DNA of 64,000 bases from Corynebacterium kutscheri (GCF_000980835.1 NZ_CP011312.1:124001-188000); one strand, 5' to 3'. Shown: positions 1 through 9,593, counted from the stretch's first letter. Numbers and translations are program-made. Notes: generated by a model from the sequence alone, not told the origin.

Positions 1-1
1 T

Positions 2-688
2 GTGATTGGGCTTATGCTCGATTGGAATATAATCGGCGTGCAACTTTTGGCACTTATCTGCGGGCTCATTACGGTATATGTGGCCATGATAATTGCTAAA
101 ACACAAGGTCAAACGTCGATAGTTATGTTGATTCTTGCTGGTGTAGTTATGTCAGCAGTGGCAAATGCAATCATTTCAATTTTAAAATTGGTTGCTGATC
201 CAACCAGCAAACTTCCCGAAATCACCTATTGGCTCATGGGATCCTTAGCTGGTGTGCAATTTAGTGCAATCGCATTAGGCATACCAGGAGTAGTAATTGG
301 TTTAATAGTGATTTATTTATTGCGGTGGCGGCTCAACATTCTTTCTTTATCTGAAGATGAAATTCGAGCAACCGGAGTCAATGTAAAAATATTACGGCCG
401 CTTATCATTGGAGCGGCAACCCTTATCACCGCGTCTGTGGTCTCTATGTGTGGGCAGGTGGGCTGGATCGGACTTTTGGTACCACATTGTGCGCGCATGC
501 TCGTTGGCAACAACTCCAAGGTGGTCATCCCTACCTCAATGCTATTGGGGAGTTGTTTTATGGTGATCATTGATACTTTGGCACGAACAGTCTCCGCTTC
601 TGAGATCCCTATTTCAGTATTAACCGCCCTTGTGGGAGCACCATTTTTCATTTCGCTACTACGCAGCAGTGGAGGTCGATGGCGATGA
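2..688 (+). CDS. FecCD/BtuC-family iron-siderophore ABC permease, 5' partial
   Basis: This is the C-terminal about 228 residues of an inner-membrane permease of the FecCD/BtuC family, usually about 330 aa, so roughly 100 N-terminal residues lie before the window. The reading frame is open from base 2. The GTG there gives an apparent start but is probably internal. Several hydrophobic helices are visible. The motif GQVGWIGLLVPHCARM near the centre is the family's conserved loop (usually GxIxFVGLxxPHxxR), which contacts the ATPase. The ATPase gene follows with a 10-bp overlap, so the two form one importer. Family knowledge suggests ferric siderophore or haem as substrate. The substrate itself cannot be read from this fragment. 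Confidence 0.88.
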   Translation: MIGLMLDWNIIGVQLLALICGLITVYVAMIIAKTQGQTSIVMLILAGVVMSAVANAIISILKLVADPTSKLPEITYWLMGSLAGVQFSAIALGIPGVVIGLIVIYLLRWRLNILSLSEDEIRATGVNVKILRPLIIGAATLITASVVSMCGQVGWIGLLVPHCARMLVGNNSKVVIPTSMLLGSCFMVIIDTLARTVSASEIPISVLTALVGAPFFISLLRSSGGRWR

Positions 689-1482
689 GCCTTGCAGTAA
701 AAGCAGGTGAGTTTTGTTATCCCGGTACTGCTAGGTCAATTCTTAACAATGTCAATTTTCAGCTTTTATCAGGTGAACTATTAGCCATCCTTGGACCCAA
801 TGGTGCTGGAAAAACCACCCTGTTAAAAGCAATGATTGGGTTACACCAATGGACTAAAGGAGAGACGTTTCTTCATGGGATTGCCTTGAAAAATCTCTCC
901 ATACGCGAAATTGGGTGCGCAATTTCTTATGTACCGCAAGCAAAATCCGCCGCGCCCTTATCGTTGAGCGGCATAGAAATGGTAGAACTTGGTCTCGCAC
1001 CAAAACTTGGTACCTTTGCCCAACCGGGCAAACAGGAACGCAACCTTGCCTGGCAAGCTTTAGAACGCGTCGGGGCAACCGGCTTAGCAAACCTACCCTG
1101 TGGGCAAATGTCTGGGGGACAGTTCCAAATGGTTCTCATTGCCCGAGCACTAGTTACAAACCCACAGGTACTAGTACTCGATGAGCCGGAAACAGGACTT
1201 GATTTTCGTAATCAACTAATAGTTTTAGAGTTACTACGACACCTTGCCGATAGCGGTTTAATGGTGGTGATGAATACACATTATCCCTCGCACGCACTAC
1301 GCATTTCTGACAAGACGATACTGATTGGCAAAGACCACAGTATCCGATTTGGGGAAACAAAAACACTGCTTACTGAAAAAACCTTATCCAAGTTATTTGA
1401 TGTTGAAATTGCAGTAGCACAGATTAATTCCGGGGTGAAAACACTAAAAGTGGTTGCACCAATAGGCCTTATAGGCTCTTAA
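679..1482 (+). CDS. Iron-siderophore ABC transporter ATP-binding protein
   Basis: A 267-aa cytoplasmic ATPase that powers the permease just upstream, with which it overlaps by 10 bp. Walker A is GPNGAGKT at residues 39-46, the ABC signature reads SGGQFQM, and Walker B is VLVLDEPETGLD, followed by a switch His in MNTHYPSHA. Length and motif order fit the FecE/FhuC group of iron-complex importers. The start at 679 is ATG; a second in-frame ATG two codons later is equally possible. The gene is probably last in its operon, because a hairpin follows at 1503-1537 and tyrA converges from the other side. Confidence 0.92.
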   Translation: MAMSLAVKAGEFCYPGTARSILNNVNFQLLSGELLAILGPNGAGKTTLLKAMIGLHQWTKGETFLHGIALKNLSIREIGCAISYVPQAKSAAPLSLSGIEMVELGLAPKLGTFAQPGKQERNLAWQALERVGATGLANLPCGQMSGGQFQMVLIARALVTNPQVLVLDEPETGLDFRNQLIVLELLRHLADSGLMVVMNTHYPSHALRISDKTILIGKDHSIRFGETKTLLTEKTLSKLFDVEIAVAQINSGVKTLKVVAPIGLIGS

Positions 1483-1502
1483 CTAACGCGCTTTATCATG
1501 CT

Positions 1503-1545
1503 CTAACCAAAGCAGGTATTTTCCTGGCTTTGGTTAGGAAAGCAT
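1503..1545 (+). terminator. Hairpin after the ABC transporter operon
   Basis: An inverted repeat of CTAACCAAAGC against GCTTTGGTTAG (1503-1537), with a short loop, is followed on the plus strand by a T run at about 1545. It lies between the convergent ABC ATPase and tyrA genes. The T run sits a few bases away from the stem, so termination is likely but not certain. Confidence 0.5.
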
Positions 1546-1554
1546 TTTTTGTAG

Positions 1555-2571
1555 CTAAAAAACCTCAATCCGAGCACCAAGATTTTCTGCCTGAATAAGC
1601 TGGTTTACCCACCCAGGTGCACCGGGATGGACGCGAAAGACCGGCCGACTTGAGATCTTTAGTGGGCTTACCGATTCACTAGAGTGCATTCCTGAACGTG
1701 CCTCGAAGCGGATACGAGAGCGATAACCAGAATCAACGAGTTCTTCGATATTTGGTTTCGACCCGGTCAAATGAGCACGGGTATCTTCCAAAATACTAAT
1801 GGCTTCGTCTACAGCGTTAAGAAGTGCTGGTGCATTGGTTTCACACATGGCTCGCACGAGGGAAGGCGCAGTACCAGCAACCCGGGTGCCATCACGAAAA
1901 CTACCTGCGGCTAAGGATAACGAAAGTGCGCCGCCATTATCACCGACAATTGCTAAGGTTTCTGCGAGTACATGCGGTAGGTGCGAGATTCGTGCTACCG
2001 CGGCATCGTGTTGGGCGACTCGGCAGGGAATAACTTCAGCACCAACAGTTGATGCCATCGCAGCGACATCACGCCATAACTCTAACCACTGAGTACTCGG
2101 AGTATGGTCAACAGCATGATCGAAGGTAACTACCCAGGCTGCTGATTGGAAAAGTCCATCGATACTAGCACCCCAACCGCTTTGTGCAGTCCCAGCCATG
2201 GGGTGCCCACCAACATATTTATCTACTAATCCATGTGCACGCACCATTGCATATACCTCACTTTTTACGCTCACCACATCAGTGAAACCACAGTGCGGGG
2301 CATACGTTGCTAGTGCCCCCAAAAGGGTATTAATAGCCGGCATGGGGGTAGCTAAAACAATGAGGGCGTTATCACTTTCAGCGCGCTTTAAGGTGGCTTC
2401 AAGATCGGAGCTAATATCGAAACCTTCTTTGACACCGGCGCGTGTTCCTGAAGGTGAGCGGTTAAAGCCATACGCTGGTACCTGTTTGCTCACCAGTGAG
2501 CGAAGTAGCGAACCGCCAATGAGTCCGAGTCCAATAATGCATACGGGGCGTGTAAATGGAAGCGTAGTCAC
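1555..2571 (-). CDS. tyrA: Prephenate dehydrogenase
   Basis: About 338 aa. It catalyses oxidative decarboxylation of prephenate (or arogenate in some actinobacteria) in tyrosine synthesis. The N-terminus has the dinucleotide-binding motif GLGLIGGSLL right after the start. GGHPMAGTAQSG and the later HLPHVLAETLA match the TyrA active-site and dimer regions. The open frame runs on to 2667, but that extension would cross the start of the divergent gene at 2609. I chose the GTG at 2571 because it puts the Rossmann motif about 10 residues in, as in relatives, and has a purine-rich AAAAGG just before it. The promoter would sit within the 37-bp divergent gap. Confidence 0.9.
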   Translation of the reverse strand: MTTLPFTRPVCIIGLGLIGGSLLRSLVSKQVPAYGFNRSPSGTRAGVKEGFDISSDLEATLKRAESDNALIVLATPMPAINTLLGALATYAPHCGFTDVVSVKSEVYAMVRAHGLVDKYVGGHPMAGTAQSGWGASIDGLFQSAAWVVTFDHAVDHTPSTQWLELWRDVAAMASTVGAEVIPCRVAQHDAAVARISHLPHVLAETLAIVGDNGGALSLSLAAGSFRDGTRVAGTAPSLVRAMCETNAPALLNAVDEAISILEDTRAHLTGSKPNIEELVDSGYRSRIRFEARSGMHSSESVSPLKISSRPVFRVHPGAPGWVNQLIQAENLGARIEVF

Positions 2572-2608
2572 CTTTTCAGTGTCGCATATCCCGACTACGG
2601 TTAGCACT

Positions 2609-3076
2609 ATGAAGCACAACTTTGCTGTGACCATCACGCGCACCGACTCCACCTGGCAGGTGCACACCTTTGATGATGATTATTCGGATCTTCAGACATC
2701 TGTGCGCGCCGTTCGTAATCTACGCGCTGAAGGTGCCTCCTTTGCTCTTTTATGTGTAGAAGATGATTATTTTGTTGTTGTGCGCCCGACACCTACCAAG
2801 GTGAAGTATTTGCTTTCCGACGCCTCTGCCGCCTCCGAAGATGATTTTGCCGCCAGCATTCTCGAAGAACTAGATGTAGAGATCCCCGAAGCAGGGGAAG
2901 ACCCGTGGGCAGAAGGCGATTTCGATATCCTCGCAGATATTGGTTTGAGTGGGCAGATTATGGCGCTTATTTGCGATGAAACCGATTGGTGGGCATCTGA
3001 ACAAGTACAGCGTCTTGCCGAGGAACTAGGAGTAGAAGATGAGCTTGAGCAAGCACTTGCCCCAAGCTCTCGGTGA
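2609..3076 (+). CDS. tRNA adenosine deaminase-associated protein
   Basis: A 155-aa acidic protein, matching the actinobacterial family always found just before tadA (TIGR03941-type). It starts at ATG 2609 (MKHNFAVTITRT). The longer upstream open frame is a shadow of tyrA. It has no transmembrane segment. The C-terminal half is strongly acidic, with runs such as EDDFAASILEELDVEIPEAG. It overlaps tadA by 38 bp, which points to translational coupling. The biochemical role is not established; by context it may help TadA make inosine at position 34 of tRNA-Arg. Confidence 0.85.
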   Translation: MKHNFAVTITRTDSTWQVHTFDDDYSDLQTSVRAVRNLRAEGASFALLCVEDDYFVVVRPTPTKVKYLLSDASAASEDDFAASILEELDVEIPEAGEDPWAEGDFDILADIGLSGQIMALICDETDWWASEQVQRLAEELGVEDELEQALAPSSR

Positions 3077-3557
3077 ATATCGCGCTGAACAACGTATGCG
3101 TATCGCGTTGGAGCAAGCACACTTTACCCCACCAGGTGATATCCCAGTGGGGGCAGTAATTTTTAGCCCTTCCGGAGAAATTATTGGCCGTGGGGTCAAT
3201 CGTCGAGAAGCCGATCAAGATCCTTTAGGACACGCTGAAATAATGGCGATCCGGCAAGCAGCACCACGCTTAGGGGATAGCTGGCGGCTTAGCGATTGCG
3301 AACTAGTGGTTACCCTAGAACCGTGCACTATGTGTGCTGGTGCCGCAGTAGGAGCACGCATGGGCAGCATTATTTTTGGTGCTTATGAGCCCAAAACCGG
3401 GGCCTGCGGTTCACTTTTCGACGTGGTACGAGACCAAAGCCTACTGCATCGTCCACAGGTGCGCGCCGGGGTATTAGAAGACGAGTGCAGTCGGTTACTA
3501 AGCGACTTTTTTACGTCGTTACGCAATTGTGAACATGCTTATGAACTGGGAAAATAG
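3039..3557 (+). CDS. tadA: tRNA-specific adenosine deaminase (A34 to inosine)
   Basis: 172 aa. A zinc-dependent cytidine-deaminase-fold enzyme that converts the wobble adenosine of tRNA-Arg(ACG) to inosine. The catalytic motif HAE (within GHAEIMAIRQA) and the zinc motif PCTMC (within LEPCTMCAGA) are both intact. The ATG at 3039 is preceded by AGGAG at about 3028 with good spacing, so translation begins inside the preceding gene. The length is slightly above the E. coli enzyme because of a short N-terminal lead. tRNA-Ser(CGA) follows 550 bp downstream. Confidence 0.93.
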   Translation: MSLSKHLPQALGEYRAEQRMRIALEQAHFTPPGDIPVGAVIFSPSGEIIGRGVNRREADQDPLGHAEIMAIRQAAPRLGDSWRLSDCELVVTLEPCTMCAGAAVGARMGSIIFGAYEPKTGACGSLFDVVRDQSLLHRPQVRAGVLEDECSRLLSDFFTSLRNCEHAYELGK

Positions 3558-3658
3558 TTCATAAGGTAAATTTTTTTCGGATAGAGCTAAGAAAAAGCGC
3601 AACTGCTACGTAGTATGGAAGATGTAAACAAAAATAAATTTTCTTCAAGGAAATGCGT

Positions 3659-3871
3659 ATGGAACTGAATAAGAATGCACTTTCCGAGGTGGTTAACAAA
3701 GTTAGCGACCTCAATGAGAAGGCTTCGGCTGTAATTGACCAGGTGAAAGAGAAAGTCGCGGATAACGAGACCTTGTCTGGCTTGGTTGAGCGCGCCGATG
3801 ATGTCCAGGATAAGGCCGAGAGTCTTATTAAGCAGGCTAAAGAGAAAATGGCAGGTGATACTAATGAGTAA
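3659..3871 (+). CDS. Small charged helical protein, function unknown
   Basis: A 70-aa protein rich in Lys, Glu, Asp and Ala with no Cys or Trp, predicted to be one or two amphipathic helices (for example LNEKASAVIDQVKEKVADNE). An in-frame ATG six bases upstream at 3653 is too close to the AAGG box at 3647-3650, so I chose the ATG at 3659, which has 8-nt spacing. Its stop overlaps the start of the next gene in an ATGA arrangement, so the two are co-translated. The partner is CsbD-like, which suggests a stress-linked role by association only. Confidence 0.7.
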   Translation: MELNKNALSEVVNKVSDLNEKASAVIDQVKEKVADNETLSGLVERADDVQDKAESLIKQAKEKMAGDTNE

Positions 3872-4073
3872 TCTTTCCAACAAATTTGAAGATGTAGCCG
3901 GCAAAGCTAAAGAAGCTATCGGTGAGGCAACTGATAATGAGAAACTCGAAAATGAGGGCAAAAAAGATCAGGTTGTTTCCGATGTTAAAGAGGCTGTAGA
4001 TAAGGCTGGCGAGTCCATCAAGGATGCAGCAAACAAAGTTATTGGTTCTTTTAAGAAGGACGACGATCAGTAA
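3864..4073 (+). CDS. CsbD-family general stress protein
   Basis: 69 aa. The segment AGKAKEAIGEATDNEKLENE is the CsbD family signature (GKxKExxGxxTxdekLexeG). This family is small, hydrophilic and helical, and is induced by general stress in many bacteria; its molecular function is unknown. The ATG at 3864 overlaps the stop of the preceding 70-aa gene. A longer open frame from 3786 lies inside that gene and is rejected. The C-terminus is lysine-rich (GSFKKDDDQ). tRNA-Ser(CGA) starts 38 bp after the stop. Confidence 0.82.
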   Translation: MSNLSNKFEDVAGKAKEAIGEATDNEKLENEGKKDQVVSDVKEAVDKAGESIKDAANKVIGSFKKDDDQ

Positions 4074-4111
4074 ATTTGGTGCTGCGTCACCGTATTGCTA
4101 GGCTGTTTTGC

Positions 4112-4199
4112 GGTGGCGTGTCCGAGCGGCCGAAGGTGTTCGCCTCGAAAGCGAATGTTGGGTAACCCCCAACCGCGGGTTCAAATCCCGCCGCCACCG
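4112..4199 (+). tRNA. tRNA-Ser, anticodon CGA
   Basis: An 88-nt class II tRNA. The acceptor GGTGGCG pairs with CGCCACC, the anticodon stem TTCGC/GCGAA encloses loop CTCGAAA (anticodon CGA, reading UCG), a long variable arm follows, and the T-arm has GGTTCAAATCC. The discriminator base is G at 4199. The next bases are CA rather than a full CCA, so the 3' CCA is probably added after transcription. Confidence 0.97.
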
Positions 4200-4206
4200 C
4201 AGCTAA

Positions 4207-4240
4207 CCCCCTTTGATTTACATGATCAAAGGGGGTCTTT
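4207..4240 (+). terminator. Rho-independent terminator after tRNA-Ser
   Basis: A perfect 11-bp stem, CCCCCTTTGAT against ATCAAAGGGGG (4207-4217 and 4225-4235), with a 7-nt loop is followed by TCTTTT. It directly follows the tRNA. Confidence 0.88.
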
Positions 4241-4348
4241 TAATAGGTGAGTTTGTTTGAAGAAGGCCGGATATTTTTTGTGATACATGCCGATAGCATG
4301 CAGCATATTGTGGATATGTTTATTGTTCACCGCACCTGATATGCACCG

Positions 4349-5224
4349 TTAATATTGACGCAAATGAATAGCACCTTGACCGCGGGTAGCTCGTACTATC
4401 TGGGCAATAGCAAGGATCATCTCTAGTAATTCTTCAGTACGATTCCCGAGTGCCCGGAAGAGAAATCCTGGTTTATCGCATTCCGAAATTGCTGCAATGA
4501 CACTTGAGTTCTTGGTTAAATATTCAGTTAGATAACCTCGAACGGTGTCAATAATCTCAGAATTAATGTTAGGGTCAAAACAAATTGCGGTGGCAATATG
4601 AGTTTTCCCGCCCATAAATACACTAGAATCTTGGGAAAATTCTATCTCCAATGGATTAATCCGTAGGTTATCTACCAGCACAAGTTCTTTGTCTCTGTGG
4701 ATTACAGAACGAATATGGGCTTGGTGATATAAGAAATTTTCCCCTTCCGGAGACCAGCCTGGAGTAATGATGTCGGAAATAAAGAGAGAGCCCTGTGGGT
4801 GTACCTGTGCCGTAATATGCTGACGGAAATCTGCATCACGGTACAGGATGAGTTGATCCGGGATATATTCTAAAACCGCATCCGCAGCAACATGAATATC
4901 AACATTTTGGACAACAAAGTCCCCTGGAGTTCGATACACCTTAGTGGCTGATTGATCTGTCAATAGCATTGATGCTCCAGATTCAACAGCAAGCTGGATG
5001 CGATATGCATCGCCGCCAACATACCCGCCACCGGGATTAACGATGGTGTAATACACCTGTCCAGAATCATCGAGGTAATGCGGGCGAAGAATTTTCAACG
5101 CTCGGGTATGGTATTGGGTTGTAGCGACTGATTTATTGCCGCTCATACCAATTCCTAATTCGAGCACACCCATTTCCTCATGCGGAGGATTATGCTCAAA
5201 AGTGCCTTTATCGAGATCCCACAT
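4349..5224 (-). CDS. ureD: Urease accessory protein UreD (UreH)
   Basis: 291 aa. UreD is the scaffold of the UreDFG complex that loads nickel into apo-urease. Family features are NPGGGYVGGDAYRIQLAV, then LLTDQSATKVYRTPG, then the central LILYRDADFRQ and DIITPGWSPEGE. It is the last gene of the minus-strand urease operon: its ATG directly abuts the stop of ureG with no spacer. No signal peptide or membrane helix is seen. Confidence 0.93.
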   Translation of the reverse strand: MWDLDKGTFEHNPPHEEMGVLELGIGMSGNKSVATTQYHTRALKILRPHYLDDSGQVYYTIVNPGGGYVGGDAYRIQLAVESGASMLLTDQSATKVYRTPGDFVVQNVDIHVAADAVLEYIPDQLILYRDADFRQHITAQVHPQGSLFISDIITPGWSPEGENFLYHQAHIRSVIHRDKELVLVDNLRINPLEIEFSQDSSVFMGGKTHIATAICFDPNINSEIIDTVRGYLTEYLTKNSSVIAAISECDKPGFLFRALGNRTEELLEMILAIAQIVRATRGQGAIHLRQY

Positions 5225-5839
5225 TTAGTCCGCCAGATCAACCATTAAAACGTCGTGACGGATCCAGTTGATAACCTTATCTAGCCCCTCATCGGTTTTA
5301 AGATTTGTCAGTACAAAAGGTTTATTACCCCGGAAAACCTTAGAGTCTTCTTCCATAACGCGTAGATCTGCGCCCACATGAGGGGCAAGATCTGTTTTAT
5401 TAATGACAAAGAGATCAGACTTAATCATGCCCTGACCAGCCTTGCGCGGGATCTTCTCGCCTTGGGCAACATCGATAATGTAGATGGAAAAATCTACTAG
5501 CTCTGGACTAAAAGTTGCTGAGAGATTATCGCCGCCTGATTCCACAAATACCAACTCAAGGTCAGGATGGCGCTTGACTAGTTCATCAAAGGCAGCATCA
5601 TTCATTGAGGTATCTTCCCGAATGGCGGTGTGCGGACAACCACCGGTTTCGACACCAATAATGCGATCTTCGGGCAAGAGACCTTCTTTAGCAAGGATCT
5701 TTGCATCCTCAGTGGTGTAAATATCGTTGGTGATTGCCGCCATGGAGATTTCGCCGTCGAGTGCACGGGTAATGCGCTCGATTAATGCGGTCTTGCCGGA
5801 ACCAACTGGTCCGCCGACACCAATTTTAATAACACTCAT
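5225..5839 (-). CDS. ureG: Urease accessory GTPase UreG
   Basis: 204 aa. A SIMIBI-class GTPase whose GTP hydrolysis drives nickel insertion into urease. The P-loop GPVGSGKT is close to the N-terminus. [16 protein letters not shown] carries the Cys-Pro-His nickel-binding site that is diagnostic for UreG, and [13 protein letters not shown] is the guanine-specificity motif. The open frame begins 21 codons earlier, but the ATG at 5839 ([13 protein letters not shown]) has a purine-rich AGGAAAAGAGAAAA leader and matches relatives. It lies 28 bp after ureF. Confidence 0.95.
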   Translation of the reverse strand: MSVIKIGVGGPVGSGKTALIERITRALDGEISMAAITNDIYTTEDAKILAKEGLLPEDRIIGVETGGCPHTAIREDTSMNDAAFDELVKRHPDLELVFVESGGDNLSATFSPELVDFSIYIIDVAQGEKIPRKAGQGMIKSDLFVINKTDLAPHVGADLRVMEEDSKVFRGNKPFVLTNLKTDEGLDKVINWIRHDVLMVDLAD

Positions 5840-5867
5840 TTTTCTCTTTTCCTCATGTGGTTGATTG

Positions 5868-6587
5868 TTAGGACATGAACATACGGCTACGCAAGGTTTC
5901 ATGCTGCATTTGCGCCACCTCTAGACGTGGGGCGACCGCACCTAGATCCGCTACCGTATGCGTCATTGTCAGCTGCGCTGCCTGGATAATAACCTCATAG
6001 GCACTTACCAACACCCGCTGCCCAGCATCTTGGCCGAGCGGGATAGCACGGATAGCATTCTGGGTCATGGAATTAGCCATCTGCATCAGATAAGCAGTAA
6101 CAGCTTGCCGGGGTGATACACCTTCTGAACCTAGAAGAAGGCCTACAGCAATAGCGGGGTTACCATGCATTTCTTCGGCCAGGATTGCCTGATAATACTT
6201 TTCGACGATGGGTTGATCCGGAGCAATAGTTAAAGCTATTTTTGCCATGCGCTTTCCCATAGAGTTCATGGAAGTGCGCACTTGTTTGGCTGTTTGGCAG
6301 GCATGAACTAATTGATCTAGTTCGTTAAGGTGACGTAGTTTCGTCGCAAAGTCTTTATCGGACTGAACCAGTTCTACCGCAAAACGGACCGTTAATGCTT
6401 CAGTAAAACTTGCTTGCCGTAAATAGCTATGCAGCCAATGCTGGTAAGAATCCGGATCATGGACATCATTGGCCTGGATAAAAGTTTCCAGTCCTGCCGA
6501 ATGAGCAAAACTACCGGTTGGCAGAGCTGAATCAGTGAGATGCCAAATGATGAGCTCTGCTCGGATACTAGTGGCTGTGTTCTGCAT
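5868..6587 (-). CDS. ureF: Urease accessory protein UreF
   Basis: 239 aa, all-helical. UreF sits between UreD and UreG in the activation complex and gates GTPase activity. The N-terminal [20 protein letters not shown] is the conserved UreF segment. The start is set at ATG 6587 ([13 protein letters not shown]), overlapping the end of ureE by 20 bp. The open frame extends 18 codons further into ureE, which would be unusually long. No strong Shine-Dalgarno is present, which fits coupled translation from ureE. Confidence 0.9.
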   Translation of the reverse strand: MQNTATSIRAELIIWHLTDSALPTGSFAHSAGLETFIQANDVHDPDSYQHWLHSYLRQASFTEALTVRFAVELVQSDKDFATKLRHLNELDQLVHACQTAKQVRTSMNSMGKRMAKIALTIAPDQPIVEKYYQAILAEEMHGNPAIAVGLLLGSEGVSPRQAVTAYLMQMANSMTQNAIRAIPLGQDAGQRVLVSAYEVIIQAAQLTMTHTVADLGAVAPRLEVAQMQHETLRSRMFMS

Positions 6588-7044
6588 GACGGAATGCTTC
6601 TGGCATAACATGATTGCCTCGGGTGTACTCCACACCAGCATGTTCGAGATAATGCTCTACAGTGTGGTCGAAACGTACCACCATGGCAGCTTTATCAAAG
6701 ACACTGTCTTGGTCGAAGAACTGGGCTTGTAGATGGCGGTTTCCGAGTGTGTGCGCAACTGCTAAAGCTTCTCGGATATCCTTTGGCGTAATTACGAGAA
6801 CATCAGTGGCAGCAATTTCGGCTACTAGTACGGTGTCATTGTCTTTGATAAAGATATCGCCATCTTTTATTTCCCGAAGATCATTACTTAGGCGCAAAGC
6901 ATATTCTGCACCGTTTTTACTGGTTACTCGTTGAATACGCTTAAGCCGGGTCTCATTATCAAAGATAATGGTGTCTATAACTAATGCGTCCCGTTCAGCT
7001 TGCGGGAGGTCATTAATATTTCCTTGTATTTCGGTAATAATCAC
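6568..7044 (-). CDS. ureE: Urease nickel metallochaperone UreE
   Basis: 158 aa. UreE delivers Ni2+ to the UreDFG-urease complex. The first half is the peptide-binding beta domain (DALVIDTIIFDNETRLKRIQ) and the second half the metal-binding ferredoxin-like domain (VLVITPKDIREALAVAHTLG, GNRHL). The tail HAEHSH is only mildly His-rich compared with the long His tails of some UreE proteins, so storage capacity is probably small. It starts with GTG at 7044. A 135-bp gap separates it from ureC, the largest gap in the operon. Confidence 0.93.
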   Translation of the reverse strand: MIITEIQGNINDLPQAERDALVIDTIIFDNETRLKRIQRVTSKNGAEYALRLSNDLREIKDGDIFIKDNDTVLVAEIAATDVLVITPKDIREALAVAHTLGNRHLQAQFFDQDSVFDKAAMVVRFDHTVEHYLEHAGVEYTRGNHVMPEAFRHAEHSH

Positions 7045-7179
7045 GTGTAATCTTTCGCTAATTTTTAGAAGCAGTACTAAGAAGCAGCACTAAGACGGAG
7101 CCAGTGTGTACATCGGCTCTGCTTTGTTTTATTCCGGTGTGCTACTCAAGATAGGAAAACCGGTGACGTTATACAGCCA

Positions 7180-8889
7180 CTAGAACAAGAAGTAGCGCTG
7201 AGCCATTGGAAGCTCGGTAGCTGGCTCAGAAGTGATAGGTTCACCGTCAACAGTGAGCGTATACGTTTCTGGATCCACTTCAATGTTTGGGGTGGCATTG
7301 TTGTGCTTGAGATCTGCCTTGGAGATTGTGCGCATGTTCTTTGCTTCGACAAATTTGCGATCAATACCAAGTTGTTCTGGTATGTCAGCCTCGAAAGCAG
7401 CCGTCGGTAGGAAGGTTACCGAGGTACGACCAGCAGCAGCACCACGAGCGCCAAAGGAATAACGCATGGTACGAGGCTGTGGCGTTGGGATAGAAGCATT
7501 AGCATCACCCATAATCGAGCGAGCAATAATGCCAGACTTAATCACGATATTTGGCTTTACACCGAAGTATGCCGGATCCCAAATAACAAGATCGGCGAGC
7601 TTACCTTCTTCAACAGAGCCAATCGTATCGGCCACACCAGAAGCAATAGCTGGGTTAATGGTGTACTTAGCAATATAGCGCTTGATGCGCTCGTTATCGT
7701 TGTTGGTAGTATCGCCTGCTAGTGAGCCCCGTTGTTGCTTCATCCGGTGAGCAACCTGCCAGGTGCGCAGCACAACCTCGCCCACACGACCCATAGCCTG
7801 AGAGTCGGAGGAAGTAATAGCCAAGACACCCATATCGTGTAGAACATCTTCGGCAGCGATTGTTTCTTTGCGAATACGTGAATCAGCGAATGCGATATCT
7901 TCTGGAAGATCAGCATTGAGGTGGTGGCACACCATGATCATGTCAAGATGCTCATCCATCGTATTAACGGTAAATGGCAGGGTCGGGTTGGTTGATGCTG
8001 GCAAAACATTAGGTAGACCAGCTACTTTAAGAATATCTGGGGCATGTCCGCCACCAGCGCCTTCGGTGTGGAAGGTGTGGATTACCCGGTCTTTGAAGGC
8101 AGCAATGGTGTTACCGGCAAAGCCGCCCTCATTCAAGGTGTCAGTGTGAATAGCAACTTGAACGTCCATTTCATCGGCAACGGTAAGCGCGTTGTCGATG
8201 GTATTTGCGGTAGCACCCCAGTCTTCGTGAATCTTAAGTCCGATAGCGCCAGCGCGAATTTGTTCGCGTAAACGCTCTGGGTTGGAGGCGTGTCCTTTAC
8301 CAAGGAAACCTACGTTGACGGCAAAATCGCGAGAAGCTTCGATCATCTTAGCGATATTGCTTGCACCAGCGGTTACGGTTGTTGCATTAGTAGAATCAAC
8401 TGGGCCAGTGCCACCACCAATAAGAGTGGTGGTTCCATTATCTAGAGCTGCCTCGACCTGCTCAGGGGAGATGAAGTGGATATGGGTATCAATAGCGCCG
8501 GCAGTGACAATCTTGCCTTCGCCGCCGATAACCTCGGTGCCAACACCAATAATGATATCGATATTGTCCATAATATCGGGGTTACCGGCTTTGCCGATCT
8601 TCATAATACGGCCGTCTTTAACAGCGATATCAGCGGAATAAATGCCGGTGTAGTCAATAATAGTGGTGTTGGTGATAACCAGGTCGGGAACTTGGTCTGC
8701 GTCGACACGGGAGTTTTGTCCCATGCCATCGCGAATAACTTTTCCGCCGCCGAAAGAAACCTCATCGCCATAGTGGGTCAGATCCTTTTCAACGACTGCA
8801 ATGAGGTCGGTATCGGCTAGGCGGATTCCGTCGCCGGTGGTTGGTCCGTGTAGTTCTGCGTATTGGCGACGACTCATTTCAAAAGACAT
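7180..8889 (-). CDS. ureC: Urease alpha subunit (catalytic)
   Basis: 569 aa, full length. It hydrolyses urea to ammonia and carbamate at a dinuclear nickel centre. Visible active-site elements are [11 protein letters not shown] (nickel His pair), [11 protein letters not shown] with the Lys that becomes carbamylated, [13 protein letters not shown], the mobile-flap [13 protein letters not shown] and MVCHHLN. The ATG at 8889 has GAGGAG 10 nt upstream. With ureA and ureB it forms the apo-enzyme; three separate structural subunits are the usual bacterial arrangement. In C. glutamicum the urease operon is under nitrogen control by AmtR, but I did not find a convincing AmtR box here. Confidence 0.97.
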   Translation of the reverse strand: MSFEMSRRQYAELHGPTTGDGIRLADTDLIAVVEKDLTHYGDEVSFGGGKVIRDGMGQNSRVDADQVPDLVITNTTIIDYTGIYSADIAVKDGRIMKIGKAGNPDIMDNIDIIIGVGTEVIGGEGKIVTAGAIDTHIHFISPEQVEAALDNGTTTLIGGGTGPVDSTNATTVTAGASNIAKMIEASRDFAVNVGFLGKGHASNPERLREQIRAGAIGLKIHEDWGATANTIDNALTVADEMDVQVAIHTDTLNEGGFAGNTIAAFKDRVIHTFHTEGAGGGHAPDILKVAGLPNVLPASTNPTLPFTVNTMDEHLDMIMVCHHLNADLPEDIAFADSRIRKETIAAEDVLHDMGVLAITSSDSQAMGRVGEVVLRTWQVAHRMKQQRGSLAGDTTNNDNERIKRYIAKYTINPAIASGVADTIGSVEEGKLADLVIWDPAYFGVKPNIVIKSGIIARSIMGDANASIPTPQPRTMRYSFGARGAAAGRTSVTFLPTAAFEADIPEQLGIDRKFVEAKNMRTISKADLKHNNATPNIEVDPETYTLTVDGEPITSEPATELPMAQRYFLF

Positions 8890-8950
8890 GATGCTGTGCT
8901 CCTCTAGGCTTTAATGTGCACTGTTGTAGTTGTGGTAGCTGTCTAGACGG

Positions 8951-9262
8951 CTAGTCAATTTTTCCGTTGACTTTATTGTTGAAGCCGTAGATTTCGCGGG
9001 TGCCGGCAAAGTCAATGAGATTGACTGTGCGAGAATCGCCCGGTTCGAGTCGTACCGCAGTACCAGCTGGAATATCGAGACGCTTACCCATAGCTGCTTG
9101 ACGATCAAATTCCAGTTCGGAATTAGCCTCTGCAAAGTGGAAGTGGGAACCAACCTGGACTGGTCGATCGCCTTTATTGGTTACCTCAATTGTGATGGCT
9201 TCGCGGCCGGCATTCATAATGATTGGGGTGGTCTCAGAAATGAAGTATTCACCAGGGATCAT
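8951..9262 (-). CDS. ureB: Urease beta subunit
   Basis: 103 aa. A structural subunit of urease. It begins with the typical MIPGEYF, followed by [21 protein letters not shown] and the [10 protein letters not shown] region, then [12 protein letters not shown] near the end, all standard UreB segments. An AAGGAG box precedes the ATG. It lies 28 bp after ureA and 61 bp before ureC in the same operon. Confidence 0.95.
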   Translation of the reverse strand: MIPGEYFISETTPIIMNAGREAITIEVTNKGDRPVQVGSHFHFAEANSELEFDRQAAMGKRLDIPAGTAVRLEPGDSRTVNLIDFAGTREIYGFNNKVNGKID

Positions 9263-9290
9263 AGTGGGTCTCCTTAAGACGGCAATATTG

Positions 9291-9593
9291 TTAGCGAATT
9301 GGCTTGTGAACGGTGACTAGTTTGGTGCCATCTGGGAAAGTTGCTTCTACCTGAACATCGGCGATCATCTCTGGTACGCCTTCCATAACATCATCGCGCG
9401 TTAAAATGGTGATGCCTTCAGCCATGAGTTGAGCAACAGATTTGCCATCGCGAGCACCCTCCATGAGTTCAGCAGTAATTAATGCGACTGCCTCTGGATG
9501 GTTGAGTTTGAGACCGCGTTCTTTACGACGTCGTGCCAAATCAGCTGCGACGACAATCATGAGCTTATCTTGTTCACGCTGAGTGAGATGCAT
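9291..9593 (-). CDS. ureA: Urease gamma subunit
   Basis: 100 aa, the usual UreA length. The sequence opens [13 protein letters not shown] and contains [16 protein letters not shown] and [20 protein letters not shown], the conserved gamma-subunit segments. GGAGG precedes the ATG. It is the first gene of the urease operon; the promoter must lie in the 490-bp region upstream (9594-10081). Confidence 0.96.
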   Translation of the reverse strand: MHLTQREQDKLMIVVAADLARRRKERGLKLNHPEAVALITAELMEGARDGKSVAQLMAEGITILTRDDVMEGVPEMIADVQVEATFPDGTKLVTVHKPIR

